Positions 38,922 to 52,620 of a DNA stretch of 64,000 nucleotides are shown one piece after another. The number at the start of each line of letters is the position of its first letter. Position 1 is the stretch's first letter. The stretch comes from Lepturacanthus savala (lineage: Eukaryota > Chordata > Actinopteri > Scombriformes > Trichiuridae). Below the pieces are notes generated by a model. That model saw only the letters and a program-made list of their open reading frames with translations, made no database searches and was not told the DNA's origin. Position numbers and translations under genes: made by a program. The DNA lies in NCBI GenBank assembly GCA_030544235.1, contig JARUPU010000033.1, positions 2,604,001-2,668,000 on the forward strand, written 5' to 3'.

Positions 38922-41153
38922 AAATTCTTAACTGGGGGGTGTAGGAATTGGTTCAATTTCTATATGATTTTGGGTTTTGGAGCTTCAGCACCTTTAAAAT
39001 CACTGGGAGGGATATATCTGGTAGTTTCGTTCTCTATACCCTAAAGCTGAGCCTAACCCTAACCCTAGTCTAACCCTAACCCTAACCCTAACCCTAAATT
39101 CTTAACTGGGGGGTGTAGGAATTGGTTCAATTTCGATATGATTTTCGGTTTTGGAGCTGCAGCACCTTTAAAATCACTGGTAGGGATATACCTGGTAGTT
39201 TCGTTCCCTATACCCCAACGCTGAGCCTAACCCTAACCCTAGTCTAACCCTAACCCTAACCCTAAATTCTTAACTGGGGGGTGTAGGAATTGGTTCAATT
39301 TCTATATGATTTTCGGTTTCGGAGCTGCAGCACCTTTAAAATCACTGGGAGGGATATACCATGTAGTTTTGTTCCCTATACCCTAACGCTGAGCCTAACC
39401 CTAACCCTAGTCTAACCCTAACCCTAACCCTAACCCTAAATTCTTAACTGGGGGATGTAGGAATTGGTTCAATTTCGATATGATTTTCGGTTTCGGAGCT
39501 GCAGCACCTTTAAAATCACTGGGAGGGATATACCTGATAGTTTCGTTCACTATACCCCAACGCTGAGCCTAACCCTAACCCTAGTCTAACCCTAACCCTA
39601 AACCTAACCCTAAATTCTTAACTGGGGGGTGTAGGAATTGGTTCAATTTCAATATGATTTTCGGTTTCGGAGCTGCAGCACCTTTAAAATCACTAGGAGC
39701 GATATACCTGGTAGTTTCGTTCTCTATACCCTAAAGCTGAGCCTAACCCTAACCCTAGTCTAACCCTAACCCTAACCCTAAATTCTTAACTGGGGGGTGT
39801 AGGAATTGGTTCAATTTCGATATGATTTTCGGTTTTGGAGCTGCAGCACCTTTAAAATCACTGGGAGGGATATACCTGGTAGTTTCGTTCCCTATACCCC
39901 AACGCTGAGCCTAACCCTAACCCTAGTCTAACCCTAACCCTAAATTCTTAACTGGGGGGTGTAGGAATTGGTTCAATTTCTATATGATTTTTGGTTTCGG
40001 AGCTGCAGCACCTTTAAAATCACTGGGAGGGATATACCTGGTAGTTTCGTTCCCTATACCGCAACGCTGAGCCTAACCCTAACCCTAGTCTAACCCTAAC
40101 CCTAACCCTAACCCTAAATTCTTAACTGGGGGGTGTAGGAATTGGTTCAATTTCGATACGATTTTCGGTTTTGGAGTTGCAGCACCTTTAAAATCACTGG
40201 GAGGGATATACCTGGTAGTTTCGTTCCCTATACCCCAACGCTGAGCCTAACCCTAACCCTAGTCTAACCCTAACCCTAACCCTAAATTCTTAACTGGGGG
40301 GTGTAGGAATTGGTTCAATTTCTATATGATTTTCGGTTTTGGAGCTGCAGCACCTTTAAAATCACTGGGAGGGATATACCTGGTAGTTTCGTTCTCTATA
40401 CCCTAAAGCTGAGCCTAACCCTAACCCTAGTCTAACCTTAACCCTAACCCTAACCCTAACCCTAAATCCTTAACTGCGGGGTGTAGGAATTGGTTTAATT
40501 TCGATATGATTTTCTGTTTCGGAGCTGCAGCATCTTTAAAATAACTGGGAGGGATATACCTGGTAGTTTCGTTCCCTATACCCCAACGCTGAGCCTAACC
40601 CTAACCCTAGTCTAACCCTAACCCTAACCCTAACCCTAAATTCTTAACTGGGGGATGTAGGAATTGGTTCAATTTCGATATGATTTTCGGTTTCGGAGCT
40701 GCAGCACCTTTAAAATCACTGGGAGGGATATACCTGGTAGTTTCGTTCCCTATACCCTAACGCTGAGCCTAACCCTGACCCTAGTCTAACCCTAACCCTA
40801 ACCCTAAATTCTTAACTGGGGGGTGTAGGAATTGGTTCAATTTCTATATGATTTTCGGTTTCGGAGCTGCAGCACCTTTAAAATCACTGGGAGGGATATA
40901 CCTGGTAGTTTCGTTCCCTATACCGCAACGCTGAGCCTAACCCTAACCCTAGTCTAACCCTAACCCTAACCCTCACCCTAAATTCTTAACTGGGGGGTGT
41001 AGGAATTGGTTCAATTTCGATATGATTTTCGGTTTTGGAGTTGCAGCACCTTTAAAATCACTGGGAGGGATATACCTGGTAGTTTCGTTCCCTATACCCC
41101 AACGCTGAGCCTAACCCTAACCCTAGTCTAACCCTAACCCTAACCCTAACCCT
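38922..41153 (+). repeat. 13-monomer HOR, family C, copy 1
   Basis: 2232 bp beginning with the monomer carrying GATTTTGGGTTTTGG. Other markers in order: CACTGGTAGGG, CCATGTAGTTTTG, CCTGATAG, CACTAGGAGC, GATTTTTGGTTTCGG, GATACGATTTTC, ATCCTTAACTGCGGGG and GCTGAGCCTAACCCTGACCC. The next copy starts 2232 bp later. Confidence 0.8.
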
Positions 41154-43217
41154 AAATTCTTAACTGGGGGGTGTAGGAATTGGTTCAATTTCTATATGAT
41201 TTTGGGTTTTGGAGCTTCAGCACCTTTAAAATCACTGGGAGGGATATATCTGGTAGTTTCGTTCTCTATACCCTAAAGCTGAGCCTAACCCTAACCCTAG
41301 TCTAACCCTAACCCTAACCCTAACCCTAACCCTAAATTCTTAACTGGGGGGTGTAGGAATTGGTTCAATTTCGATATGATTTTCGGTTTTGGAGCTGCAG
41401 CACCTTTAAAATCACTGGTAGGGATATACCTGGTAGTTTCGTTCCCTATACCCCAACGCTGAGCCTAACCCTAACCCTAGTCTAACCCTAACCCTAACCC
41501 TAAATTCTTAACTGGGGGGTGTAGGAATTGGTTAAATTTCTATATGATTTTCGGTTTCGGAGCTGCAGCACCTTTAAAATCACTGGGAGGGATATACCTG
41601 ATAGTTTCGTTCCCTATACCCCAACGCTGAGCCTAACCCTAACCCTAGTCTAACCCTAACCCTAACCCTAACCCTAAATTCTTAACTGGGGGGTGTAGGA
41701 ATTGGTTCAATTTCAATATGATTTTCGGTTTCGGAGCTGCAGCACCTTTAAAATCACTAGGAGGGATATACCTGGTAGTTTCGTTCTCTATACCCTAAAG
41801 CTGAGCCTAACCCTAACCCTAGTCTAACCCTAACCCTAACCCTAAATTCTTAACTGGGGGGTGTAGGAATTGGTTCAATTTCGATATGATTTTCGGTTTT
41901 GGAGCTGCAGCACCTTTAAAATCACTGGGAGGGATATACCTGGTAGTTTCGTTCCCTATACCCCAACGCTGAGCCTAACCCTAACCCTAGTCTAACCCTA
42001 ACCCTAAATTCTTAACTGGGGGGTGTAGGAATTGGTTCAATTTCTATATGATTTTTGGTTTCGGAGCTGCAGCACCTTTAAAATCACTGGGAGGGATATA
42101 CCTGGTAGTTTCGTTCCCTATACCGCAACGCTGAGCCTAACCCTAACCCTAGTCTAACCCTAACCCTAACCCTAACCCTAAATTCTTAACTGGGGGGTGT
42201 AGGAATTGGTTCAATTTCGATACGATTTTCGGTTTTGGAGTTGCAGCACCTTTAAAATCACTGGGAGGGATATACCTGGTAGTTTCGTTCCCTATACCCC
42301 AACGCTGAGCCTAACCCTAACCCTAGTCTAACCCTAACCCTAACCCTAAATTCTTAACTGGGGGGTGTAGGAATTGGTTCAATTTCTATATGATTTTCGG
42401 TTTTGGAGCTGCAGCACCTTTAAAATCACTGGGAGGGATATACCTGGTAGTTTCGTTCTCTATACCCTAAAGCTGAGCCTAACCCTAACCCTAGTCTAAC
42501 CTTAACCCTAACCCTAACCCTCACCCTAAATCCTTAACTGCGGGGTGTAGGAATTGGTTCAATTTCGATATGATTTTCTGTTTCGGAGCTGCAGCATCTT
42601 TAAATTAACTGGGAGGGATATACCTGGTAGTTTCGTTCCCTATACCCCAACGCTGAGCCTAACCCTAACCCTAGTCTAACCCTAACCCTAACCCTAACCC
42701 TAAATTCTTAACTGGGGGTTGTAGGAATTGGTTCAATTTCGATATGATTTTCGGTTTCGGAGCTGCAGCACCTTTAAAATCACTGGGAGGGATATACCTG
42801 GTAGTTTCGTTCCCTATACCCTAACGCTGAGCCTAACCCTGACCCTAGTCTAACCCTAACCCTAACCCTAAATTCTTAACTGGGGGGTGTAGGAATTGGT
42901 TCAATTTCTATATGATTTTCGGTTTCGGAGCTGCAGCACCTTTAAAATCACTGGGAGGGATATACCTGGTAGTTTCGTTCCCTATACCGCAACGCTGAGC
43001 CTAACCCTAACCCTAGTCTAACCCTAACCCTAACCCTAACCCTAAATTCTTAACTGGGGGGTGTAGGAATTGGTTCAATTTCGATATGATTTTCGGTTTT
43101 GGAGTTGCAGCACCTTTAAAATCACTGGGAGGGATATACCTGGTAGTTTCGTTCCCTATACCCCAACGCTGAGCCTAACCCTAACCCTAGTCTAACCCTA
43201 ACCCTAACCCTAACCCT
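41154..43217 (+). repeat. 12-monomer HOR, family C, copy 2, one monomer short
   Basis: 2064 bp, exactly 168 bp less than copy 1. The loss is at 41502-41675, where one hybrid monomer replaces two. It also introduces CCCTCACCCTAAATCC near 42520, a variant seen again in the amplified hybrid monomers after 53 kb. Confidence 0.8.
41502..41675 (+). repeat. Hybrid monomer from exchange inside the core
   Basis: Its left half (TTTCTATATGATTTTCGG) matches the CCATGTAG monomer of copies 1 and 3. Its right half (CCTGATAGTTTCG, then CCCCAACGC) matches the GGGGGATG monomer that follows in those copies. One unequal exchange within the shared core, between about 41560 and 41600, explains both the hybrid and the missing 168 bp. 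It also has a private change, GGTTAAATTT. Confidence 0.75.
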
Positions 43218-44557
43218 AAATTCTTAACTGGGGGGTGTAGGAATTGGTTCAATTTCTATATGATTTTGGGTTTTGGAGCTTCAGCACCTTTAAAATCACT
43301 GGGAGGGATATATCTGGTAGTTTCGTTCTCTATACCCTAAAGCTGAGCCTAACCCTAACCCTAGTCTAACCCTAACCCTAACCCTAACCCTAAATTCTTA
43401 ACTGGGGGGTGTAGGAATTGGTTCAATTTCGATATGATTTTCGGTTTTGGAGCTGCAGCACCTTTAAAATCACTGGTAGGGATATACCTGGTAGTTTCGT
43501 TCCCTATACCCCAACGCTGAGCCTAACCCTAACCCTAGTCTAACCCTAACCCTAACCCTAAATTCTTAACTGGGGGGTGTAGGAATTGGTTCAATTTCTA
43601 TATGATTTTCGGTTTCGGAGCTGCAGCACCTTTAAAATCACTGGGAGGGATATACCATGTAGTTTTGTTCCCTATACCCTAACGCTGAGCCTAACCCTAA
43701 CCCTAGTCTAACCCTAACCCTAACCCTAACCCTAAATTCTTAACTGGGGGATGTAGGAATTGGTTCAATTTCGATATGATTTTCGGTTTCGGAGCTGCAG
43801 CACCTTTAAAATCACTGGGAGGGATATACCTGATAGTTTCGTTCCCTATACCCCAACGCTGAGCCTAACCCTAACCCTAGTCTAACCCTAACCCTAACCC
43901 TAACCCTAAATTCTTAACTGGGGGGTGTAGGAATTGGTTCAATTTCAATATGATTTTCGGTTTCGGAGCTGCAGCACCTTTAAAATCACTAGGAGGGATA
44001 TACCTGGTAGTTTCGTTCTCTATACCCTAAAGCTGAGCCTAACCCTAACCCTAGTCTAACCCTAACCCTAACCCTAAATTCTTAACTGGGGGGTGTAGGA
44101 ATTGGTTCAATTTCGATATGATTTTCGGTTTTGGAGCTGCAGCACCTTTAAAATCACTGGGAGGGATATACCTGGTAGTTTCGTTCCCTATACCCCAACG
44201 CTGAGCCTAACCCTAACCCTAGTCTAACCCTAACCCTAAATTCTTAACTGGGGGGTGTAGGAATTGGTTCAATTTCTATATGATTTTTGGTTTCGGAGCT
44301 GCAGCACCTTTAAAATCACTGGGAGGGATATACCTGGTAGTTTCGTTCCCTATACCGCAACGCTGAGCCTAACCCTAACCCTAGTCTAACCCTAACCCTA
44401 ACCCTAACCCTAAATTCTTAACTGGGGGGTGTAGGAATTGGTTCAATTTCGATACGATTTTCGGTTTTGGAGTTGCAGCACCTTTAAAATCACTGGGAGG
44501 GATATACCTGGTAGTTTCGTTCCCTATACCCCAACGCTGAGCCTAACCCTAACCCTA
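43218..44557 (+). repeat. Family C HOR, copy 3, partial
   Basis: Restores both the CCATGTAG and GGGGGATG monomers and runs to the GATACGATTTTC monomer near 44451. That monomer ends in CTAGACTAACC instead of CTAGTCTAACC. The CTAGACT ending belongs to a family B monomer (near 29869 and 33439), and the next monomers are family B. Confidence 0.7.
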
Positions 44558-47500
44558 GACTAACCCTAACCCTAAATTCTTAACTGGGGGGTGTAGGAAT
44601 TGGTTCAATTTCTATATGATTTTCGGTTTTGGAGTTTCAGCACCTTTAAAATCACTGGGAGGGATATACCTGGTAGTTTTGTTCTCTATACCCTAAAGCT
44701 GAGCCTAACCCTAACCCTAGTCTAACCCTAACCCTAAATTCTTAACTGGGGCGTGTAGGAATTGGTTCAATTTCGATATGATTTTCGGTTTTGGAGCTGC
44801 AGCACCTTTAAAATCACTGGGAGGGATATACCTGGTAGTTTCGTTCCCTATACCCCAACGCTGAGCCTAACCCTAACCCTAGTCTAACCCTAACCCTAAC
44901 CCTAACCCTAACCCTAAATTCTTAACTGGGGGGTGTAGGAATTGGTTCAATTTCAATATGATTTTCGGTTTCGGAGCTGTAGCACCTTTAAAATCACTAG
45001 GAGGGATATACCTGGTAGTTTCGTTCTCTATACCCTAAAGCTGAGCCTAACCCTAACCCTAGTCTAACCCTAACCCTAACCCTAAATTCTTAACTGGGGG
45101 GTGTAGGAATTGGTTCAATTTCTATATGATTTTCGGTTTCGGAGCTGCAGCACCTTTAAAATCACTGGGAGGGATATACCATGTAGTTTTGTTCCCTATA
45201 CCCTAACGCTGAGCCTAACCCTAACCCTAGTCTAACCCTAACCCTAACCCTAACCCTAAATTCTTAACTGGGGGATGTAGGAATTGGTTCAATTTCGATA
45301 TGATTTTCGGTTTCGGAGCTGCAGCACCTTTAAAATCACTGGGAGGGATATACCTGATAGTTTCGTTCCCTATACCCCAACGCTGAGCCTAACCCTAACC
45401 CTAGTCTAACCCTAACCCTAACCCTAACCCTAAATTCTTAACTGGGGGGTGTAGGAATTGGTTCAATTTCAATATGATTTTCGGTTTCGGAGCTGCAGCA
45501 CCTTTAAAATCACTAGGAGGGATATACCTGGTAGTTTCGTTCTCTATACCCTAAAGCTGAGCCTAACCCTAACCCTAGTCTAACCCTAACCCTAACCCTA
45601 AATTCTTAACTGGGGGGTGTAGGAATTGGTTCAATTTCGATATGATTTTCGGTTTTGGAGCTGCAGCACCTTTAAAATCACTGGGAGGGATATACCTGGT
45701 AGTTTCGTTCCCTATACCCCAACGCTGAGCCTAACCCTAACCCTAGTCTAACCCTAACCCTAAATTCTTAACTGGGGGGTGTAGGAATTGGTTCAATTTC
45801 TATATGATTTTTGGTTTCGGAGCTGCAGCACCTTTAAAATCACTGGGAGGGATATACCTAGTAGTTTCGTTCCCTATACCGCAACGCTGAGCCTAACCCT
45901 AACCCTAGTCTAACCCTAACCCTAACCCTAACCCTAAATTCTTAACTGGGGGGTGTAGGAATTGGTTCAATTTCGATACGATTTTCGGTTTTGGAGTTGC
46001 AGCACCTTTAAAATCACTGGGAGGGATATACCTGGTAGTTTCGTTCCCTATACCGCAACGCTGAGCCTAACCCTAACCCTAGTCTAACCCTAACCCTAAC
46101 CCTAACCCTAAATTCTTAACTGGGGGGTGTAGGAATTGGTTCAATTTCTATATGATTTTTGGTTTCGGAGCTGCAGCACCTTTAAAATCACTGGGAGGGA
46201 TATACCTGGTAGTTTCGTTCCCTATACCGCAACGCTGAGCCTAACCCTAACCCTAGTCTAACCCTAACCCTAACCCTAACCCTAAATTCTTAACTGGGGG
46301 GTGTAGGAATTGGTTCAATTTCTATATGATTTTCGGTTTTGGAGCTGCAGCACCTTTAAAATCACTGGGAGGGATATACCTGGTAGTTTCGTTCTCTATA
46401 CCCTAAAGCTGAGCCTAACCCTAACCCTAACCCTAGTCTAACCTTAACCCTAACCCTAACCCTAACCCTAAATCCTTAACTGCGGGGTGTAGGAATTGGT
46501 TCAATTTCGATATGATTTTCTGTTTCGGAGCTGCAGCATCTTTAAAATAACTGGGAGGGATATACCTGGTAGTTTCGTTCCCTATACCCCAACGCTGAGC
46601 CTAACCCTAACCCTAGTCTAACCCTAACCCTAACCCTAACCCTAAATTCTTAACTGGGGGATGTAGGAATTGGTTCAATTTCGATATGATTTTCGGTTTC
46701 GGAGCTGCAGCACCTTTAAAATCACTGGGAGGGATATACCTGGTAGTTTCGTTCCCTATACCCTAACGCTGAGCCTAACCCTGACCCTAGTCTAACCCTA
46801 ACCCTAACCCTAAATTCTTAACTGGGGGGTGTAGGAATTGGTTCAATTTCTATATGATTTTCGGTTTCGGAGCTGCAGCACCTTTAAAATCACTGGGAGG
46901 GATATACCTGGTAGTTTCGTTCCCTATACCGCAACGCTGAGCCTAACCCTAACCCTAGTCTAACCCTAACCCTAACCCTAACCCTAAATTCTTAACTGGG
47001 GGGTGTAGGAATTGGTTCAATTTCGATATGATTTTCGGTTTTGGAGTTGCAGCACCTTTAAAATCACTGGGAGGGATATACCTGGTAGTTTCGTTCCCTA
47101 TACCCCAACGCTGAGCCTAACCCTAACCCTAGACTAACCCTAACCCTAAATTCTTAACTGGGGGGTGTATGAATTGGTTCAATTTCGATATGATTTTCGG
47201 TTTCGGAGCTACAGCACCTTTAAAATCAATGGGAGGGATATACCTGGTAGTTTCGATCCCTATACCCCAACACTGAGCCTAACCCTAACCCTAACCCTAA
47301 CCCTAACCCTAAATTCTTAACTGGGGGGTGTAGGAATTGGTTCAATTTCGATATGATTTTCGGTTTTGGAGCTGCAGCACCTTTAAAATCACTGGGAGGG
47401 ATATACCTGGTAGTTTCGTTCCCTATACCCCAACGCTGAGCCTAACCCTAACCCTAGTCTAACCCTAACCCTAACCCTAAATTCTTAACTGGGGGGTGTA

Positions 47501-50220
47501 GGAATTGGTTCAATTTCTATATGATTTTCGGTTTTGGAGCTGCAGCACCTTTAAAATCACTGGGAGGGATATACCTGGTAGTTTCGTTCTCTATACCCTA
47601 AAGCTGAGCCTAACCCTAACCCTAGTCTAACCGTAACCCTAACCCTAACCCTAACCCTAAATCCTTAACTGCGGGGTGTAGGAATTGGTTCAATTTCGAT
47701 ATGATTTTCGGTTTTGGAGCTGCAGCACCTTTAAAATCACTGGGAGGGATATACCTGGTAGTTTCGTTCCCTATACCCCAACGCTGAGCCTAACCCTAAC
47801 CCTAGTCTAACCCTAACCCTAACCCTAACCCTAACCCTAAATTCTTAACTGGGGGGTGTAGGAATTGGTTCAATTTCAATATGATTTTCGGTTTCGGAGC
47901 TGTAGCACCTTTAAAATCACTAGGAGGGATATACCTGGTAGTTTCGTTCTCTATACCCTAAAGCTGAGCCTAACCCTAACCCTAGTCTAACCCTAACCCT
48001 AACCCTAAATTCTTAACTGGGGGGTGTAGGAATTGGTTCAATTTCGATATGATTTTCGGTTTTAGAGCTGCAGCACCTTTAAAATCACTGGGAGGGATAT
48101 ACCTGGTAGTTTCGTTCCCTATACCCCAACGCTGAGCCTAACCCTAACCCTAGTCTAACCCTAACCCTAACCCTAACCCTAAATTCTTAACTGGGGGGTG
48201 TAGGAATTGGTTCAATTTCAATATGATTTTCGGTTTCGGAGATGCAGCACCTTTAAAATCACTGGGAGGGATATACCTGGTAGTTTCGTTCTCTATATCC
48301 TAAAGCTGAGCCTAACCCTAACCCTAGTCTAACCCTAACCCTAACCCTAAATTCTTAACTGGGGGGTGTAGGAATTGGTTCAATTTCAATATGATTTTCG
48401 GTTTCGGAGCTGCAGCACCTTTAAAATCACTGGGAGGGATATACCTGGTAGTTTCGTTCTCTATACCCTAAAGCTGAGCCTAACCCTAACCCTAGTCTAA
48501 CCCTAACCCTAACCCTAACCCTAAATTCTTAACTGGGGGGTGTAGGAATTGGTTCAATTTCTATATGATTTTCGGTTTTGGAGCTTCAGCACCTTTAAAA
48601 TCACTGGGAGGGATATACCTGGTAGTTTCGTTCTCTATACGCTAAAGCTGAGCCTAACCCTAACCCTAGTCTAACCCTAACCCTAAATTCTTAACTGGGG
48701 CGTGTAGGAATTGGTTCAATTTCGATATGATTTTCGGTTTTGGAGCTGCAGCACCTTTAAAATCACTGGGAGGGATATACCTGGTAGTTTCGTTCCCTAT
48801 ACCCCAACGCTGAGCCTAACCCTAACCCTAGTCTAACCCTAACCCTAACCCTAACCCTAAATTCTTAACTGGGGGGTGTAGGAATTGGTTCAATTTCAAT
48901 ATGATTTTCGGTTTCGGAGATGCAGCACCTTTAAAATCACTGGGAGGGATATACCTGGTAGTTTCGTTCTCTATACCCTAAAGCTGAGCCTAACCCTAAC
49001 CCTAGTCTAACCCTAACCCTAACCCTAAATTCTTAACTGGGGGGTGTAGGAATTGGTTCAATTTCGATATGATTTTCGGTTTTGGAGCTGCAGCACCTTT
49101 AAAATCACTGGGAGGGATATACCTGGTAGTTTCGTTCCCTATACCCCAACGCTGAGCCTAACCCTAACCCTAGTCTAACCCTAACCCTAACCCTAAGCCT
49201 AAATTCTTAACTGGGGGGTGTAGGAATTGGTTCAATTTCTATATGATTTTCTGTTTTGGAGCTTCAGCACCTTTAAAATCACTGGGAGGGATATATCTGG
49301 TAGTTTCGTTCTCTATACCCTAAAGCTGAGCCTAACCCTAACCCTAGTCTAACCCTAACCCTAACCCTAACCCTAAATTCTTAACTGGGGGGTGTAGGAA
49401 TTGGTTCAATTTCGATATGATTTTCAGTTTTGGAGCTGCAGCACCTTTAAAATCACTGGGAGGGATATACCTGGTAGTTTCGTTCCCTATACCCCAACGC
49501 TGAGCCTAACCCTAACCCTAGTCTAACCCTAACCCTAACCCTAACCCTAAATTCTTAACTGGGGGGTGTAGGAATTGGTTCAATTTCTATATGATTTTGG
49601 GTTTTGGAGCTTCAGCACCTTTAAAATCACTGGGAGGGATATATCTGGTAGTTTCGTTCTCTATACCCTAAAGCTGAGCCTAACCCTAACCCTAGTCTAA
49701 CCCTAACCCTAACCCTAACCCTAACCCTAAATTCTTAACTGGGGGGTGTAGGAATTGGTTCAATTTCGATATGATTTTCGGTTTTGGAGCTGCAGCACCT
49801 TTAAAATCACTGGTAGGGATATACCTGGTAGTTTCGTTCCCTATACCCCAACGCTGAGCCTAACCCTAACCCTAGTCTAACCCTAACCCTAACCCTAAAT
49901 TCTTAACTGGGGGGTGTAGGAATTGGTTCAATTTCTATATGATTTTCGGTTTCGGAGCTGCAGCACCTTTAAAATCACTGGGAGGGATATACCATGTAGT
50001 TTTGTTCCCTATACCCTAACGCTGAGCCTAACCCTAACCCTAGTCTAACCCTAACCCTAACCCTAACCCTAAATTCTTAACTGGGGGATGTAGGAATTGG
50101 TTCAATTTCGATATGATTTTCGGTTTCGGAGCTGCAGCACCTTTAAAATCACTGGGAGGGATATACCTGATAGTTTCGTTCCCTATACCCCAACGCTGAG
50201 CCTAACCCTAACCCTAGTCT
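44558..50220 (+). repeat. Mosaic of family B and C pieces
   Basis: Begins with family B monomers (GAGTTTCAGC, GGGGCGTGTAGG, AATATGATTTTC with CACTAGGAGG). It then has C-type CCATGTAG, CCTGATAG and GATACG monomers, a family A GTGTATGAATTGG monomer near 47170, more family B (TACGCTAAAGC at 48638, CTAAGCCTAAATTC at 49195), and C again from about 49548. Near 46408-46440 the tract left of GTCT has three hexamers instead of two, a rare expansion on that side. Confidence 0.65.
47659..47838 (+). repeat. Hybrid monomer: AACTGCGGGG left half, ordinary right half
   Basis: Elsewhere the ATCCTTAACTGCGGGG start is followed by TTTTCTGTTTCGGAG and GCATCTTTAAAATAACTG. Here the same start leads into TTTTCGGTTTTGGAG and GCACCTTTAAAATCACTG. 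The switch lies in the shared GGAATTGGTTCAATTTCGAT block (about 47682-47707). Confidence 0.7.
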
Positions 50221-51420
50221 AACCCTAACCCTAACCCTAACCCTAAATTCTTAACTGGGGGGTGTAGGAATTGGTTCAATTTCAATATGATTTTCGGTTT
50301 CGGAGCTGCAGCACCTTTAAAATCACTAGGAGGGATATACCTGGTAGTTTCGTTCTCTATACCCTAAAGCTGAGCCTAACCCTAACCCTAGTCTAACCCT
50401 AACCCTAACCCTAAATTCTTAACTGGGGGGTGTAGGAATTGGTTCAATTTCGATATGATTTTCGGTTTTGGAGCTGCAGCACCTTTAAAATCACTGGGAG
50501 GGATATACCTGGTAGTTTCGTTCCCTATACCCCAACGCTGAGCCTAACCCTAACCCTAGTCTAACCCTAACCCTAAATTCTTAACTGGGGGGTGTAGGAA
50601 TTGGTTCAATTTCTATATGATTTTTGGTTTCGGAGCTGCAGCACCTTTAAAATCACTGGGAGGGATATACCTGGTAGTTTCGTTCCCTATACCGCAACGC
50701 TGAGCCTAACCCTAACCCTAGTCTAACCCTAACCCTAACCCTAACCCTAAATTCTTAACTGGGGGGTGTAGGAATTGGTTCAATTTCGATACGATTTTCG
50801 GTTTTGGAGTTGCAGCACCTTTAAAATCACTGGGAGGGATATACCTGGTAGTTTCGTTCCCTATACCCCAACGCTGAGCCTAACCCTAACCCTAGTCTAA
50901 CCCTAACCCTAACCCTAAATTCTTAACTGGGGGGTGTAGGAATTGGTTCAATTTCTATATGATTTTCGGTTTTGGAGCTGCAGCACCTTTAAAATCACTG
51001 GGAGGGATATACCTGGTAGTTTCGTTCTCTATACCCTAAAGCTGAGCCCAACCCTAACCCTAGTCTAACCTTAACCCTAACCCTAACCCTAACCCTAAAT
51101 CCTTAACTGCGGGGTGTAGGAATTGGTTCAATTTCGATATGATTTTCTGTTTCGGAGATGCAGCATCTTTAAAATAACTGGGAGGGATATACCTGGTAGT
51201 TTCGTTCCCTATACCCCAACGCTGAGCCTAACCCTAACCCTAGTCTAACCCTAACCCTAACCCTAACCCTAAATTCTTAACTGGGGGATGTAGGAATTGG
51301 TTCAATTTCGATATGATTTTCGGTTTCGGAGCTGCAGCACCTTTAAAATCACTGGGAGGGATATACCTGGTAGTTTCGTTCCCTATACCCTAACGCTGAG
51401 CCTAACCCTGACCCTAGTCT
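50221..51420 (+). repeat. Exact 1200-bp tandem duplication, copy 1
   Basis: Seven monomers. Compared row by row at a 1200-bp offset, I found no difference from 51421-52620. Shared private variants include GCTGAGCCCAACCC (near 51045 and 52245) and GGAGATGCAGCATC. The sequence before copy 1 (CCTGATAG, 50167) differs from that before copy 2 (CCTGGTAG), which helps place the left edge. Confidence 0.85.
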
Positions 51421-52620
51421 AACCCTAACCCTAACCCTAACCCTAAATTCTTAACTGGGGGGTGTAGGAATTGGTTCAATTTCAATATGATTTTCGGTTT
51501 CGGAGCTGCAGCACCTTTAAAATCACTAGGAGGGATATACCTGGTAGTTTCGTTCTCTATACCCTAAAGCTGAGCCTAACCCTAACCCTAGTCTAACCCT
51601 AACCCTAACCCTAAATTCTTAACTGGGGGGTGTAGGAATTGGTTCAATTTCGATATGATTTTCGGTTTTGGAGCTGCAGCACCTTTAAAATCACTGGGAG
51701 GGATATACCTGGTAGTTTCGTTCCCTATACCCCAACGCTGAGCCTAACCCTAACCCTAGTCTAACCCTAACCCTAAATTCTTAACTGGGGGGTGTAGGAA
51801 TTGGTTCAATTTCTATATGATTTTTGGTTTCGGAGCTGCAGCACCTTTAAAATCACTGGGAGGGATATACCTGGTAGTTTCGTTCCCTATACCGCAACGC
51901 TGAGCCTAACCCTAACCCTAGTCTAACCCTAACCCTAACCCTAACCCTAAATTCTTAACTGGGGGGTGTAGGAATTGGTTCAATTTCGATACGATTTTCG
52001 GTTTTGGAGTTGCAGCACCTTTAAAATCACTGGGAGGGATATACCTGGTAGTTTCGTTCCCTATACCCCAACGCTGAGCCTAACCCTAACCCTAGTCTAA
52101 CCCTAACCCTAACCCTAAATTCTTAACTGGGGGGTGTAGGAATTGGTTCAATTTCTATATGATTTTCGGTTTTGGAGCTGCAGCACCTTTAAAATCACTG
52201 GGAGGGATATACCTGGTAGTTTCGTTCTCTATACCCTAAAGCTGAGCCCAACCCTAACCCTAGTCTAACCTTAACCCTAACCCTAACCCTAACCCTAAAT
52301 CCTTAACTGCGGGGTGTAGGAATTGGTTCAATTTCGATATGATTTTCTGTTTCGGAGATGCAGCATCTTTAAAATAACTGGGAGGGATATACCTGGTAGT
52401 TTCGTTCCCTATACCCCAACGCTGAGCCTAACCCTAACCCTAGTCTAACCCTAACCCTAACCCTAACCCTAAATTCTTAACTGGGGGATGTAGGAATTGG
52501 TTCAATTTCGATATGATTTTCGGTTTCGGAGCTGCAGCACCTTTAAAATCACTGGGAGGGATATACCTGGTAGTTTCGTTCCCTATACCCTAACGCTGAG
52601 CCTAACCCTGACCCTAGTCT
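51421..52620 (+). repeat. Exact 1200-bp tandem duplication, copy 2
   Basis: Identical by eye to 50221-51420. Identity ends just after 52620, where the following telomeric tract has one hexamer fewer than the tract after 51420. It is the most recent duplication visible here, unless it reflects an assembly error. Confidence 0.85.
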
